Position numbers and translations under genes: made by a program
Part shown: positions 51,563 through 58,392 of the stretch, one piece after another
Position numbering within the stretch: position 1 is the first letter of the stretch
Layout of the letters: each line of letters starts with the position of its first letter
NCBI GenBank assembly: GCA_017443345.1
Contig: JAFSNR010000063.1
Span: 1-58,392, forward strand
Length of the DNA stretch: 58,392 bases
Reading direction: 5' to 3'
Source of the DNA: Prevotella sp.
Lineage (GTDB): Bacteria; Bacteroidota; Bacteroidia; Bacteroidales; Bacteroidaceae
The notes under the pieces: model-generated
The model's input: the letters and a program-made list of their open reading frames with translations, nothing else
Databases searched by the model: none
What the model was told of the DNA's origin: nothing

Positions 51563-52936
51563 TTATTTTTCTAAATTCTCAATAAATTTGTCGAAGTCCG
51601 AGAGTACTGTTTTATCTTGTATTCTCCAGAACTTCTCATATTCGCCCAAGGCCTTAGCCTCTGCCTCCTCATGAGTAACAGAGCCTGCATCGGGTAGAAT
51701 GTCTCGTTCCTGAAACTTCAGATAGCTTTCCAAAAGCGACTTCCAGTCTGCCATCTTCATGATGAGGTGGCGACGTGCCCGGTCTTCTGCCGTATCAATA
51801 AAGGCGGTAGTCAGGAGGTTGAGGCTGTCCACCTCCTGTTCTGACAGATAGTTCTTGGCAATAGTCACATCACTCTTGATGATACGGCCATCTGGTGCAT
51901 TCTTCCACGTCATCAGACCCATGTGAGGTTTCTCGGCATTGGCACGATCATAGATGATCTCTGCTGCTGTCTGATGAGTTACGGCATAGTGCATCATGTT
52001 CTGAACGGTCTTATAGAATACCTTAGTGATGTCACTCTTGGGGTCATAGTCGCTGCTGCATTCGGCATAGATGTCCGTAATCTTCTGATAGTAACGTCGC
52101 TCTGAGAGGCGTATCTCACGGATGCGATCAAGCAGCTCCTCAAAGTAATCTGCGCCGAAGGGATTCTTACCCTTCAGCCGCTCATCGTCCATCACAAACC
52201 CCTTGATGATAAACTCCTTCAGCACACCTCGCGCCCAGATGCGAAACTGCGTGGCCTCGTAGCTGTTGACACGATTACCAACAGCAATGATAGCATCGAG
52301 ATTATACATCATAACGCCCTGCTCGTCGCAATTGTCCGACGGAATTAAAATTTTTTTAATTGCTTCGGACAATTGCACTTCACCACTCTCATTGAGTTGC
52401 TTCAAATGGTAAGTAATATCAGGAATTGTCACGGCAAACAGGTCCGCCATCCGCTTTTGCGACAGCCAAAATGTCTCATTGCTGAAGAGTACAGAAACAT
52501 TTACCTTGCCTGTACTTGAGCGATAAATAAGTACGTTGCCCTCTACACTGGTTGCCAGTTCCTTTGAGGTCATCTTGCTTGTAAAGTACTCTTTGGCAGC
52601 CTTGACGATAGGCTTTTTCTTATCAGCATTCGTAGCAATGGCTATACAGGCAGTCCTGGATAGCATGATCGATTTTACCTGGCGCCATCCACCATTGTTC
52701 AGCTGCGCCATCTCCTCTATCTCCACCATGTGCTCCTTTAGGTCCAGTCCTTTTTCTTGCTGCAAGAATGTTGCTACCTTATCCATTAGCCGTTCAAAGT
52801 TCCAGTACTTCAGATAGCCCATGAGTTGTGCCAGCTTACGCGAGTTCCACCACTCACGTCCTTCAGCATCCGTCTCTTTGATGGCTTCAAAGGGTGACTG
52901 CATCTCCTCGGGTGTAAACATTTCTATCTCGTCCAT
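51563..52936 (-). CDS. DinD-like N-terminal domain fused to RhuM-family protein
   Basis: A 457-residue protein. Residues about 25-125 resemble DinD/Bro-type proteins: EWWNSRKLAQLMGYLKYWNF, then GGWRQVKSIMLSRTACIAIA and KPIVKAAKEYFTSK. From about 135 on it is RhuM-like: NETFWLSQKRMADLFAVTIP, MMYNLDAIIAVGNRVNSYEA, TQFRIWARGVLKEFIIKGFV and the long helical end with KMADWKSLLESYLKF. RhuM proteins recur in restriction and pathogenicity islands, without established biochemistry. Its start overlaps the DUF4391 stop (TAATG) and mod follows after 12 nt, so it is an integral part of the operon. Confidence 0.85.
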   Translation of the reverse strand: MDEIEMFTPEEMQSPFEAIKETDAEGREWWNSRKLAQLMGYLKYWNFERLMDKVATFLQQEKGLDLKEHMVEIEEMAQLNNGGWRQVKSIMLSRTACIAIATNADKKKPIVKAAKEYFTSKMTSKELATSVEGNVLIYRSSTGKVNVSVLFSNETFWLSQKRMADLFAVTIPDITYHLKQLNESGEVQLSEAIKKILIPSDNCDEQGVMMYNLDAIIAVGNRVNSYEATQFRIWARGVLKEFIIKGFVMDDERLKGKNPFGADYFEELLDRIREIRLSERRYYQKITDIYAECSSDYDPKSDITKVFYKTVQNMMHYAVTHQTAAEIIYDRANAEKPHMGLMTWKNAPDGRIIKSDVTIAKNYLSEQEVDSLNLLTTAFIDTAEDRARRHLIMKMADWKSLLESYLKFQERDILPDAGSVTHEEAEAKALGEYEKFWRIQDKTVLSDFDKFIENLEK

Positions 52937-53619
52937 TATTTCATTTTTTCTAATTCTTCTTTCAATTGCTGCAATGCTTTGCGGGCCCGAACTACTTGAG
53001 CATGAAGTTCCAGCTGGATGTTGGCCTGTCGCTCATTGCGCATTTTCTTTTCGAGTTTCAGGAATTCCTTCTCCTCCTTTTCGATTCGTTGTTGAAGGGC
53101 TACGATTTCTTCCATCTTACCAGCCTTATGCTCGCCGATGCCAGAAATCTGAGCCACAAAGTTATCATAGATGCGTGAAAGAGATTGTCCTTCTATCTCC
53201 AGCTTTAGGTTTGATGTAGGCACCCAAGGCGAAGCGAACATCTGGGTAATCTTAAACTCTGTATGAGTATCGTCTTTCCATTGCTTGTAATTCACCAACA
53301 GCATACTGTTGTCGCCATGCTGCAGGATAAACACAATGTGGTGAGGCATGTGGGTATCAATGAAGGTAAAGAGGTCTGTGAGGCTGTCTGCCTGTTTCAG
53401 CGTAGCCACAAACACCTCTATCTCCAGCATTTCCTCACTATTTGTAACATTAAGCGTCTGGGCAGAGAGTTTATATAGCCAATCGATGCGGGTAACATCT
53501 TCCACAAAACGCTTCTTCATTTTGGGATTGACATCCATAAAGCGATAAAACATCGTCTTGGGCACTGTGCGGTCTACGATGCAGGAGTCCGGGTAATGCA
53601 GTATGTTATTCAAGATCAC
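52936..53619 (-). CDS. DUF4391-family protein
   Basis: A 227-residue protein: YPDSCIVDRTVPKTMFYRFM, DVTRIDWLYKLSAQTLNVTN, EIEVFVATLKQADSLTDLFT and PHHIVFILQHGDNSMLLVNY make up the DUF4391 core. The C-terminal 60 residues are a charged coiled coil (LQQRIEKEEKEFLKLEKKMR). Members are found next to SNF2-type helicases and type III mod/res genes, as here, and are presumed parts of that defence complex. Overlaps the helicase gene by 14 bases. Confidence 0.85.
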   Translation of the reverse strand: MILNNILHYPDSCIVDRTVPKTMFYRFMDVNPKMKKRFVEDVTRIDWLYKLSAQTLNVTNSEEMLEIEVFVATLKQADSLTDLFTFIDTHMPHHIVFILQHGDNSMLLVNYKQWKDDTHTEFKITQMFASPWVPTSNLKLEIEGQSLSRIYDNFVAQISGIGEHKAGKMEEIVALQQRIEKEEKEFLKLEKKMRNERQANIQLELHAQVVRARKALQQLKEELEKMK

Positions 53620-56600
53620 CTCCTTCTTTAATTATCAGGAAACAGATGAGTTCGAAATCATCCAAGCCCCGGATATCATGCACCAGCGCGGAGGTTTCGC
53701 CAACAAAAAACAGGCTCTCCAAATCACGCTCCTCCTTCTGCTCTACGATGGTTGCAACTGCATCTCCTAAGAGTTTGCTGTAGTGCTGCATCTTGCGTCC
53801 ATTTGACGTCTCGCGGTTCACCTGGCGGCAGAGCTCACTGATAGGCTCCGTCTTACCTTTACATGTCATACGCATGATGTCGAGCAGTTTCTTGGGTGCA
53901 AGATGATTGATATAGGTATCGCCTTCATCTGACAAATACACCATATAGAAGGGGTGCAGCAGATTCAGATGATCGATATTGATGGCGTTATTACGGTTCT
54001 TTAGGATAAATATCACACCTGGCCTGGCCTTTCCTGTAGCTGGTACCACGGCATTCATTCCCCATGGAGTATGCTCGATATCGGGATTATCCTTCATATA
54101 GGCCAACAGGTCAAGCCGGAACTCATTCAGACCTAAGTCCATGATGTTGATACCCGTATCCATATCTTCGAGGTCTATCACCTCTTCCTGCAGGCGCTGC
54201 AGCTGACTCTTACGATAATCAAGATCTGCCTGCTCTTCATCAGACAGCAGCACATTGCTATTACCAGCGCCTGTGATGTTCACACCAGTCATACGAGCTT
54301 CAACACGGCCTTTCAAACGCAGGTAATCATCAAGTTCGATATCGGGCCAATAGTTCACAAGCTGTATCACGTCATTACGAGAACCGATACGATCCACACG
54401 TCCGAAACGCTGGATGATACGCACAGGATTCCAATGGATATCATAGTTGATAAGATAATCGCAATCTTGCAGGTTCTGACCTTCTGAGATACAGTCTGTC
54501 GCAATCAGCACATCGATATACTGCTGTTGTGTAGGCATCAGTTTGTCAGCCTCCTTGGATATTGGAGAGAAGAGTGTCAGAATACTGTTGAAATCTGCTT
54601 TCATTCCAGGAATAGTAGAGGCAAGGGCATCACCAGTTACAAGTCCTGTTTGCAATCCTGTCTTATCCTTGATAGCAGGTGCCAGATTATCATAGAGATA
54701 TTCAGCGGTATCAGAGAAAGCCGTAAAGATGATTATTTTCTTGTTGTCGCCATTGATGGGATGAGCAAATTTATCACGGAGATTCTCAATGAGCATCTGA
54801 AGCTTGCTATCATGCTCAGGGGTTATATCCTTTAGCATTATGAGTAGCAGCCTGATAATCTCATGATCTGCCGTGATGTCACGTTTCCAGCTACGGCAGT
54901 CCATATCAGCCAGAGCTACACGGGTCTTCTTACCACCTATCAGGAAATCATTCTCGCTGTCCTCGCCATCAAGCATCCCTTCCAAGGTCTGTGTGGAGAT
55001 ACGAACATCCTGACGTGTTTCCATGAAGGTGTTGATGGCACTGAGGGTTTCGTCCATCTGCTCCTTCATACGCTCCAGTGTGAGACGGAAAGAGTTGACA
55101 CTTGACTCCAGACGTTTCAGCAGATTAATAGCCATCAGTTTTTTCAGTCCTTTCTCACGGCCTGACATTCCGAGGTTATAGCCACTGCCGTCCTTATCGA
55201 TTTCATATTTATGACGCTTGGAAGCCAGAATATAGGCTGATGGAGCATAGACGCCAAGATTCAGACCATCCAACTGTTCTGATATATCTTTATAGGTTAT
55301 AGCATCATTAAGATCTGTGAGATGAGGACGCTTTGATATAGGACGTAGACGAGTTGGGAATTTGCCGATATCTGCAGTATCGTAGAAGTTCTCAATATGC
55401 TTACGGCTACGGGCAATCGTAACTGCATCGAGCAACTGGAAGAAATCGAAACTCAACATTTCCAGCAGTCTGTCTGCCGTGCGCTCCTTCGGGTCGGCAA
55501 TCTTTGCCCAGGCATTATACTGTGCCTGTGCTGCTTTGAAGATGTCCTCAATAGGACGGTCCATTGCCAACTTGTCATTGATTAGATCCTGATCTCCTTC
55601 GTAGGCCAGCTGCAACTGGTTCTTCAAATCATTGAAGCGATTGTTCACTGGCGTTGCTGAGAGCATCAGCACTTTTGTTTTTACACCTGCACGAATCACC
55701 TTGTTCATCAGACGAAGATAGCGGTTCTCACGAGGGTTCTCGTCTTCTTCGTCTGTTGTTACCTTGCCGCCATTTCGGAAGTTGTGGCTCTCATCGATTA
55801 CTATCAGGTCGTAATTACCCCAGTTCAGCAGGGCAAGGTCTATGCCATTGCTTATTCCGTGATCTCGCGACAAGTCGGTATGGAAAAGAACATCGTAACG
55901 CAGGCGGTCTTTGTCCAAGGGGTTGTTCTTATAGTTGCTCTTATATGTCTGCCAGTTCGCATAAAGCTTCTTGGGACAGAGCACAAGGACACTCTTATTA
56001 CGGTTCTCGTAATACTTAATCACGCTCAGGGCCGTAAAAGTCTTACCCAAACCCACGGAGTCGGCAAGGATACATCCATTGTAGGTCTCGAGCTTATTGA
56101 TAATAGCAAGAGCCGCATCTTTCTGGAAGTTATATAGTTTATTCCATATCTGCGAGGACTTAAAACCTGTGGCTTCGTTGGGCAATACATCTTCAGAGAT
56201 ATCCTCCAGGAATTCGTTGAAGATGTTGTAGAGGGTGACGAAATAGATAAAATCAGGGGCATTCTCACGATAGACGTTCTCAATATTCTCGATGATGGCA
56301 TCGGTGACATCAACGGATTTTTCCTTGTCTTCCCAAAAATCATTGAAGTTTCGCAGATACTGATCACTGAAAGGCGATGGCAATCGCTGGATCAGCTGGA
56401 AAATATTATTTCCACGCTCACAGCCCAGTTCAGTGGTGGTAAACTCATTGATGGGCATATAGGTGAAAAGGGAGCCGTTCGTCCTTGCATTGAGGAATCC
56501 AGGCATCTGCATCTGTGAGACATTGGTCTTAAAGCGCACCTTCTGGCGAATCCACTCTGCACATTCCTTAGCAATGGCTTTCTGGGTCAGATTATTGCGC

Positions 56601-56881
56601 AATTTGATTTCGAAGTCAGAGCCATAAAGGGTCCTTTCGCGATTCAACTTGGGGATATAGAACTCACGCTTCTGTTTTTTCTCGCGTTCTTTGTTGAATG
56701 TCGGGGAAGTGAAGATAAAACGCAGTTCCTCTATCTGTTCCAGCTCTTTCTGCAAGGCTTCGAAGGCATAGATAGAGAATGAGGCTGCTGCCATTGACAC
56801 CTTTGAGCCGTCCCCTAGCACGACCTTCAAGTCATCAATGAGCCTCGACGTTATATTGTCGAATGTTGCAAATCCGTCCAT
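53606..56881 (-). CDS. SNF2-family helicase with N-terminal PLD-like domain
   Basis: A 1091-residue protein from the ATG at 56881. The first 130 residues look phospholipase-D-like (SMAAASFSIYAFEALQKELE, LRFIFTSPTFN), but no full HKD motif is evident. The helicase core has Walker A ILADSVGLGKTFTALSVI, motif II LIVIDESHNFRN, motif III LMLSATPVNNRF and the C-terminal RecA block ATDCISEGQNLQDCDYLINY with RIIQRFGRVDRIGS. The C-terminal domain is family-specific. Likely a DNA translocase working with the DUF4391 and Mod/Res proteins against foreign DNA. First large gene of the leftward island. Confidence 0.9.
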   Translation of the reverse strand: MDGFATFDNITSRLIDDLKVVLGDGSKVSMAAASFSIYAFEALQKELEQIEELRFIFTSPTFNKEREKKQKREFYIPKLNRERTLYGSDFEIKLRNNLTQKAIAKECAEWIRQKVRFKTNVSQMQMPGFLNARTNGSLFTYMPINEFTTTELGCERGNNIFQLIQRLPSPFSDQYLRNFNDFWEDKEKSVDVTDAIIENIENVYRENAPDFIYFVTLYNIFNEFLEDISEDVLPNEATGFKSSQIWNKLYNFQKDAALAIINKLETYNGCILADSVGLGKTFTALSVIKYYENRNKSVLVLCPKKLYANWQTYKSNYKNNPLDKDRLRYDVLFHTDLSRDHGISNGIDLALLNWGNYDLIVIDESHNFRNGGKVTTDEEDENPRENRYLRLMNKVIRAGVKTKVLMLSATPVNNRFNDLKNQLQLAYEGDQDLINDKLAMDRPIEDIFKAAQAQYNAWAKIADPKERTADRLLEMLSFDFFQLLDAVTIARSRKHIENFYDTADIGKFPTRLRPISKRPHLTDLNDAITYKDISEQLDGLNLGVYAPSAYILASKRHKYEIDKDGSGYNLGMSGREKGLKKLMAINLLKRLESSVNSFRLTLERMKEQMDETLSAINTFMETRQDVRISTQTLEGMLDGEDSENDFLIGGKKTRVALADMDCRSWKRDITADHEIIRLLLIMLKDITPEHDSKLQMLIENLRDKFAHPINGDNKKIIIFTAFSDTAEYLYDNLAPAIKDKTGLQTGLVTGDALASTIPGMKADFNSILTLFSPISKEADKLMPTQQQYIDVLIATDCISEGQNLQDCDYLINYDIHWNPVRIIQRFGRVDRIGSRNDVIQLVNYWPDIELDDYLRLKGRVEARMTGVNITGAGNSNVLLSDEEQADLDYRKSQLQRLQEEVIDLEDMDTGINIMDLGLNEFRLDLLAYMKDNPDIEHTPWGMNAVVPATGKARPGVIFILKNRNNAINIDHLNLLHPFYMVYLSDEGDTYINHLAPKKLLDIMRMTCKGKTEPISELCRQVNRETSNGRKMQHYSKLLGDAVATIVEQKEERDLESLFFVGETSALVHDIRGLDDFELICFLIIKEGGDLE

Positions 56882-56883
56882 TT

Positions 56884-56919
56884 TCAATCCTGCTCTATGT
56901 TGAATAGTCGTGTAGCCAT
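56884..56919 (-). CDS. possible 11-codon leader peptide
   Basis: ATGGCTACACGACTATTCAA reads MATRLFNIEQD and stops three bases before the helicase ATG. It is placed between promoter and start, so translation of the helicase may depend on it. Could be chance. Confidence 0.3.
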   Translation of the reverse strand: MATRLFNIEQD

Positions 56920-56939
56920 ATTTATTTGTTTTCAGCCTA

Positions 56940-56947
56940 CAAAGATA
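56940..56947 (-). promoter_or_regulatory. -7 promoter box of the type III island operon
   Basis: TATCTTTG followed by taggctg on the minus strand, about 60 nt before the helicase start. Confidence 0.8.
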
Positions 56948-57009
56948 AGGGTTTTTATCGAAGATACAAAATTTATGGCTGGAAATTTGATTATTTGCTC
57001 GGAATGTGC

Positions 57010-57174
57010 TACCTTTGCAGCCGTCAAAAGGTTAATTTATTGATTTAGGCTAGCTGCAGTGATGCACCATCCAGCCTATCATTTTTGAGATGTGCTATTT
57101 AGCACATGATCCTGAAAACAATAATTTAATGGTATTTATTAGGGCTTGCAGTGATTGCACGTCCTAATTTTTTT
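57010..57174 (+). ncRNA. candidate small RNA of about 150 nt with own promoter and terminator
   Basis: -7 box TACCTTTG at 57010-57017. Three hairpins follow: taggct/agccta (57046-57078), a perfect atgtgcta/tagcacat (57090-57107) and ttaggg...cctaa (57139-57167) ending in seven T. The first and last loops share gcagtgat-gcac. No credible open frame lies inside. It diverges from the helicase operon and ends about 30 nt before the tag B pair. Confidence 0.65.
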
Positions 57175-57202
57175 ATAATGTGAATAAAGCAACGATCTTG
57201 GC

Positions 57203-57397
57203 GATGTTGGCATCTTGGCATGTTGGGTTTTTTGTGAAAAACAATGTATTAGATAGAAAGTAGAAGTATTCAAATATTAATTAGATTATAATATAATTAT
57301 AATTATATTATAATCTATGGACTTTATAGAAATATTTTGTAACCAATAAAAAAACAAAATACCCAACAACCCAACATCCCAACATTGCCAACATTCT
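57203..57397. repeat. tag B inverted pair around a 36-bp palindrome
   Basis: The inner arm (57203-57234) reads gatgttggcatcttggcatg, then ttgggttttttg. The outer arm (57354-57397) is the inverse type, acaaaatacccaacaaccca then acatcccaacattgccaaca. The units are 8-9 bp iterons (ccaacat). Between the arms, 57282-57317 is a perfect 36-bp AT palindrome. The single inner copy of this tag is at 39283-39316. The whole could extrude a cruciform or serve as an origin. Confidence 0.85.
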
Positions 57398-57462
57398 GTC
57401 TTAAAAGCGTTGTTTGCTATACTCTAACTGACTGATACTCAGTATATCTGACTGTATTATAA

Positions 57463-57526
57463 TAAGCGTCGCTTATCGAGTGACAAGCGACGCTTAATCA
57501 GAAATAAGATAGTCTTATTTCCTGAG
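57463..57526. other. two adjacent hairpins after the DUF4248 gene
   Basis: taagcgtcgctt/aagcgacgctta, 12 perfect pairs (57463-57496), and aaataaga/tcttattt (57502-57520). They probably terminate or stabilise the leftward DUF4248 mRNA. There is no clear T-run. Confidence 0.55.
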
Positions 57527-57538
57527 AAGACCTCTCTA

Positions 57539-57739
57539 CTACGGTTCGCCCAGCTCTTGGTAAATAAGCTGTACCTCTGCGGGCGTGAACGTGCGGCGCG
57601 TGAGGTCATACAGATGACGCAGATTAGGATTGACGATCAGCCATTCTTTGAACTTCCTCCAAGCGGACATGGCTGATAGCCTGGGGAAGTACTGTTGGGC
57701 GAGTTCGCTGCGCCCGAAAGTTCTTGATGCTTTTTCCAT
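57539..57739 (-). CDS. DUF4248-family protein
   Basis: 66 residues: MEKASRTFGRSELAQQYFPR, then SAWRKFKEWLIVNPNLRHLY and FTPAEVQLIYQELGEP. The pattern FGRSELA..YFP, AWR.FK.W and FTP..V..I...LGEP is the DUF4248 signature; the fold is probably helical and DNA- or partner-binding. The ATG at 57739 is chosen because a promoter box lies just upstream at 57768; longer in-frame versions would run through it. DUF4248 genes typically sit divergent to HU-HIG genes near DUF3987 loci in Bacteroides, as here. Confidence 0.88.
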   Translation of the reverse strand: MEKASRTFGRSELAQQYFPRLSAMSAWRKFKEWLIVNPNLRHLYDLTRRTFTPAEVQLIYQELGEP

Positions 57740-57767
57740 TATTATACCTTTATTAATTAAACTACTG

Positions 57768-57775
57768 CAAAGGTA
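57768..57775 (-). promoter_or_regulatory. -7 promoter box of DUF4248
   Basis: TACCTTTG followed by cagtagttt on the minus strand, 28 nt before the ATG. Confidence 0.8.
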
Positions 57776-57861
57776 CGAAAAATATTTCATATTTCCAAAG
57801 AAATATCTTGCAAAAATTAGCAATAAGTTGCAGAAACTTGTAAAGGCCATTTTTTATTTCG

Positions 57862-57869
57862 TACCTTTG
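57862..57869 (+). promoter_or_regulatory. -7 promoter box of the right HU gene
   Basis: TACCTTTG, divergent from the DUF4248 promoter 86 bp away. The intervening sequence is AT-rich. Confidence 0.8.
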
Positions 57870-58063
57870 CACTTGTAAAGGAGATACAAGTGCGAGAAAA
57901 GGCTGCGGCTCAGCATAGCAAACAAGTTTGACTCTGCGTTCGCCTTGCACTTTCCTTGTAGCGTCAAAAGGAAACAAAGGCAGTGCGCAGGCTGGAGTGG
58001 AATGTAGACACAGAGAATTTAATTAACAACTTATTATCAACTTTTTAAACAAAATTAAAGACA
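57870..58063 (+). promoter_or_regulatory. long structured 5' leader of the right HU gene
   Basis: About 190 nt without a gene. It opens with a perfect hairpin cacttgta/tacaagtg (57870-57892). A second stem pairs gcactttcctt with aaggaaa...gtgc (about 57949-57986). An AT-rich unstructured stretch precedes the ATG. It could control HU translation or host a short RNA. Confidence 0.55.
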
Positions 58064-58392
58064 ATGATTGAACTGTATCTTTCAAAAAACCAGAATGAGG
58101 GTCTGGCAGCCTATGGCAAGTATTACCCTCGCGTGAGCTACAAGCAGACGCTCAACATTCACGACATGGCCAAGCACATGGCTGAGCACAACACCCCGTT
58201 CTCCGAGGGAACCATCGAGGGTATCCTGCGAGACTTCGTGAAGTGTACCCGTGAGCAGACCCTGATGGGTAACACCGTAAAGGTTGACGACCTGGCCATC
58301 TTCAAGGTGAGCGTGATCGGTAACGGATGCATTAAGCTCTACGATCCCGACACTGACAAGACCATCTCTGCCAGCATCGGTACCATCGGCAA
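58064..58392 (+). CDS. HU-family (HU-HIG) DNA-binding protein, 3' end beyond the window
   Basis: 109 visible codons: MIELYLSKNQNEGLAAYGKY, YPRVSYKQTLNIHDMAKHMA and EHNTPFSEGTIEGILRDFVK, then a beta region (KVDDLAIFKVSVIGNG). This is the two-helix-plus-beta-arm plan of HU/IHF, in the Bacteroidetes HU-HIG variant. It faces outward from the island. The left-edge HU gene is its mirror counterpart, with a similar YGK(W/Y)Y core but clearly diverged sequence. Likely a nucleoid or element architectural protein. Confidence 0.85.
   Translation, partial: MIELYLSKNQNEGLAAYGKYYPRVSYKQTLNIHDMAKHMAEHNTPFSEGTIEGILRDFVKCTREQTLMGNTVKVDDLAIFKVSVIGNGCIKLYDPDTDKTISASIGTIG

Noticed and set aside
1-58392. Integrase, transposase, relaxase or insertion sequence
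   Set aside because: Looked for in all large frames; none of the coding regions shows tyrosine/serine recombinase, DDE or relaxase motifs.
1-58392. tRNA or rRNA genes as integration sites
   Set aside because: No cloverleaf with a GTTCGANTC-type T arm or rRNA signature was recognised near the island ends.

Overview
The window looks like Bacteroidales chromosome, most likely a Prevotella/Segatella-type genome. The reasons are the TAnnTTTG promoter box with a downstream GC, seen before almost every operon, the two-subunit glycine decarboxylase, HU-HIG and DUF4248 proteins, TPR- or membrane-anchored AraC regulators, and short AT-rich intergenic repeats. No rRNA or tRNA was recognised.

Layout. 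(1) 1-10.0 kb is accessory region A: an HU-family gene leaving the window leftwards, an inverted pair of 'tag A' sequences, a polyvalent-type kinase-domain gene, a type IIG restriction-modification enzyme with an unknown partner, and a rightward primase-like operon (BT4734-type N-terminal protein plus DUF3987 protein) whose stop codon is followed at once by another copy of tag A. (2) 10.1-12.4 kb is decayed DNA: a third tag-like hairpin pair, a frameshifted DUF4468 gene, a broken hypothetical gene and a scarred DUF6169-like gene. (3) 12.4-38.7 kb is ordinary chromosome: inositol-phosphate synthase, a His-rich TonB receptor, purN, a complete leftward glycine-cleavage/lipoylation operon (lplA, gcvT, gcvH, gcvPA, gcvPB, lpdA), an esterase-like protein, a BaiN-type flavoprotein, class II aldolase, an efflux operon (TolC, MacA, MacB ATPase, MacB permease) ending in a LytS/LytR pair, three AraC-type regulators, an LD-carboxypeptidase-like protein and a GH3-family protein. 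(4) 38.7-58.4 kb is accessory region B: an M15 peptidase, 'tag B', a leftward primase operon, a two-gene unit led by a large structured leader, and a leftward type III restriction island (SNF2 helicase, DUF4391, DinD-RhuM fusion, Mod, two tiny membrane proteins, Res). It is followed by a candidate small RNA, an inverted pair of tag B around a 36-bp palindrome, DUF4248 and a second HU gene leaving rightwards.

Main point. Regions A and B are mirror images with unrelated tags. Each has, from the outside in: an outward-facing HU gene, an inverted pair of a primase-specific 8-9 bp iteron tag, restriction cargo, an inward-facing primase operon, and a single tag directly after the primase stop codon. 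The outer hairpin arm and the inner tag are direct repeats flanking about 9.6 kb (A) and 18 kb (B). No integrase or transposase is visible. I infer a class of primase/HU island that carries defence genes and uses the tags as origin or recombination sites.

The type III mod gene also carries a tract of nine G near its 5' end that puts it out of frame here, so it is probably phase-variable. All functional calls rest on reading motifs by eye; no database search was run.
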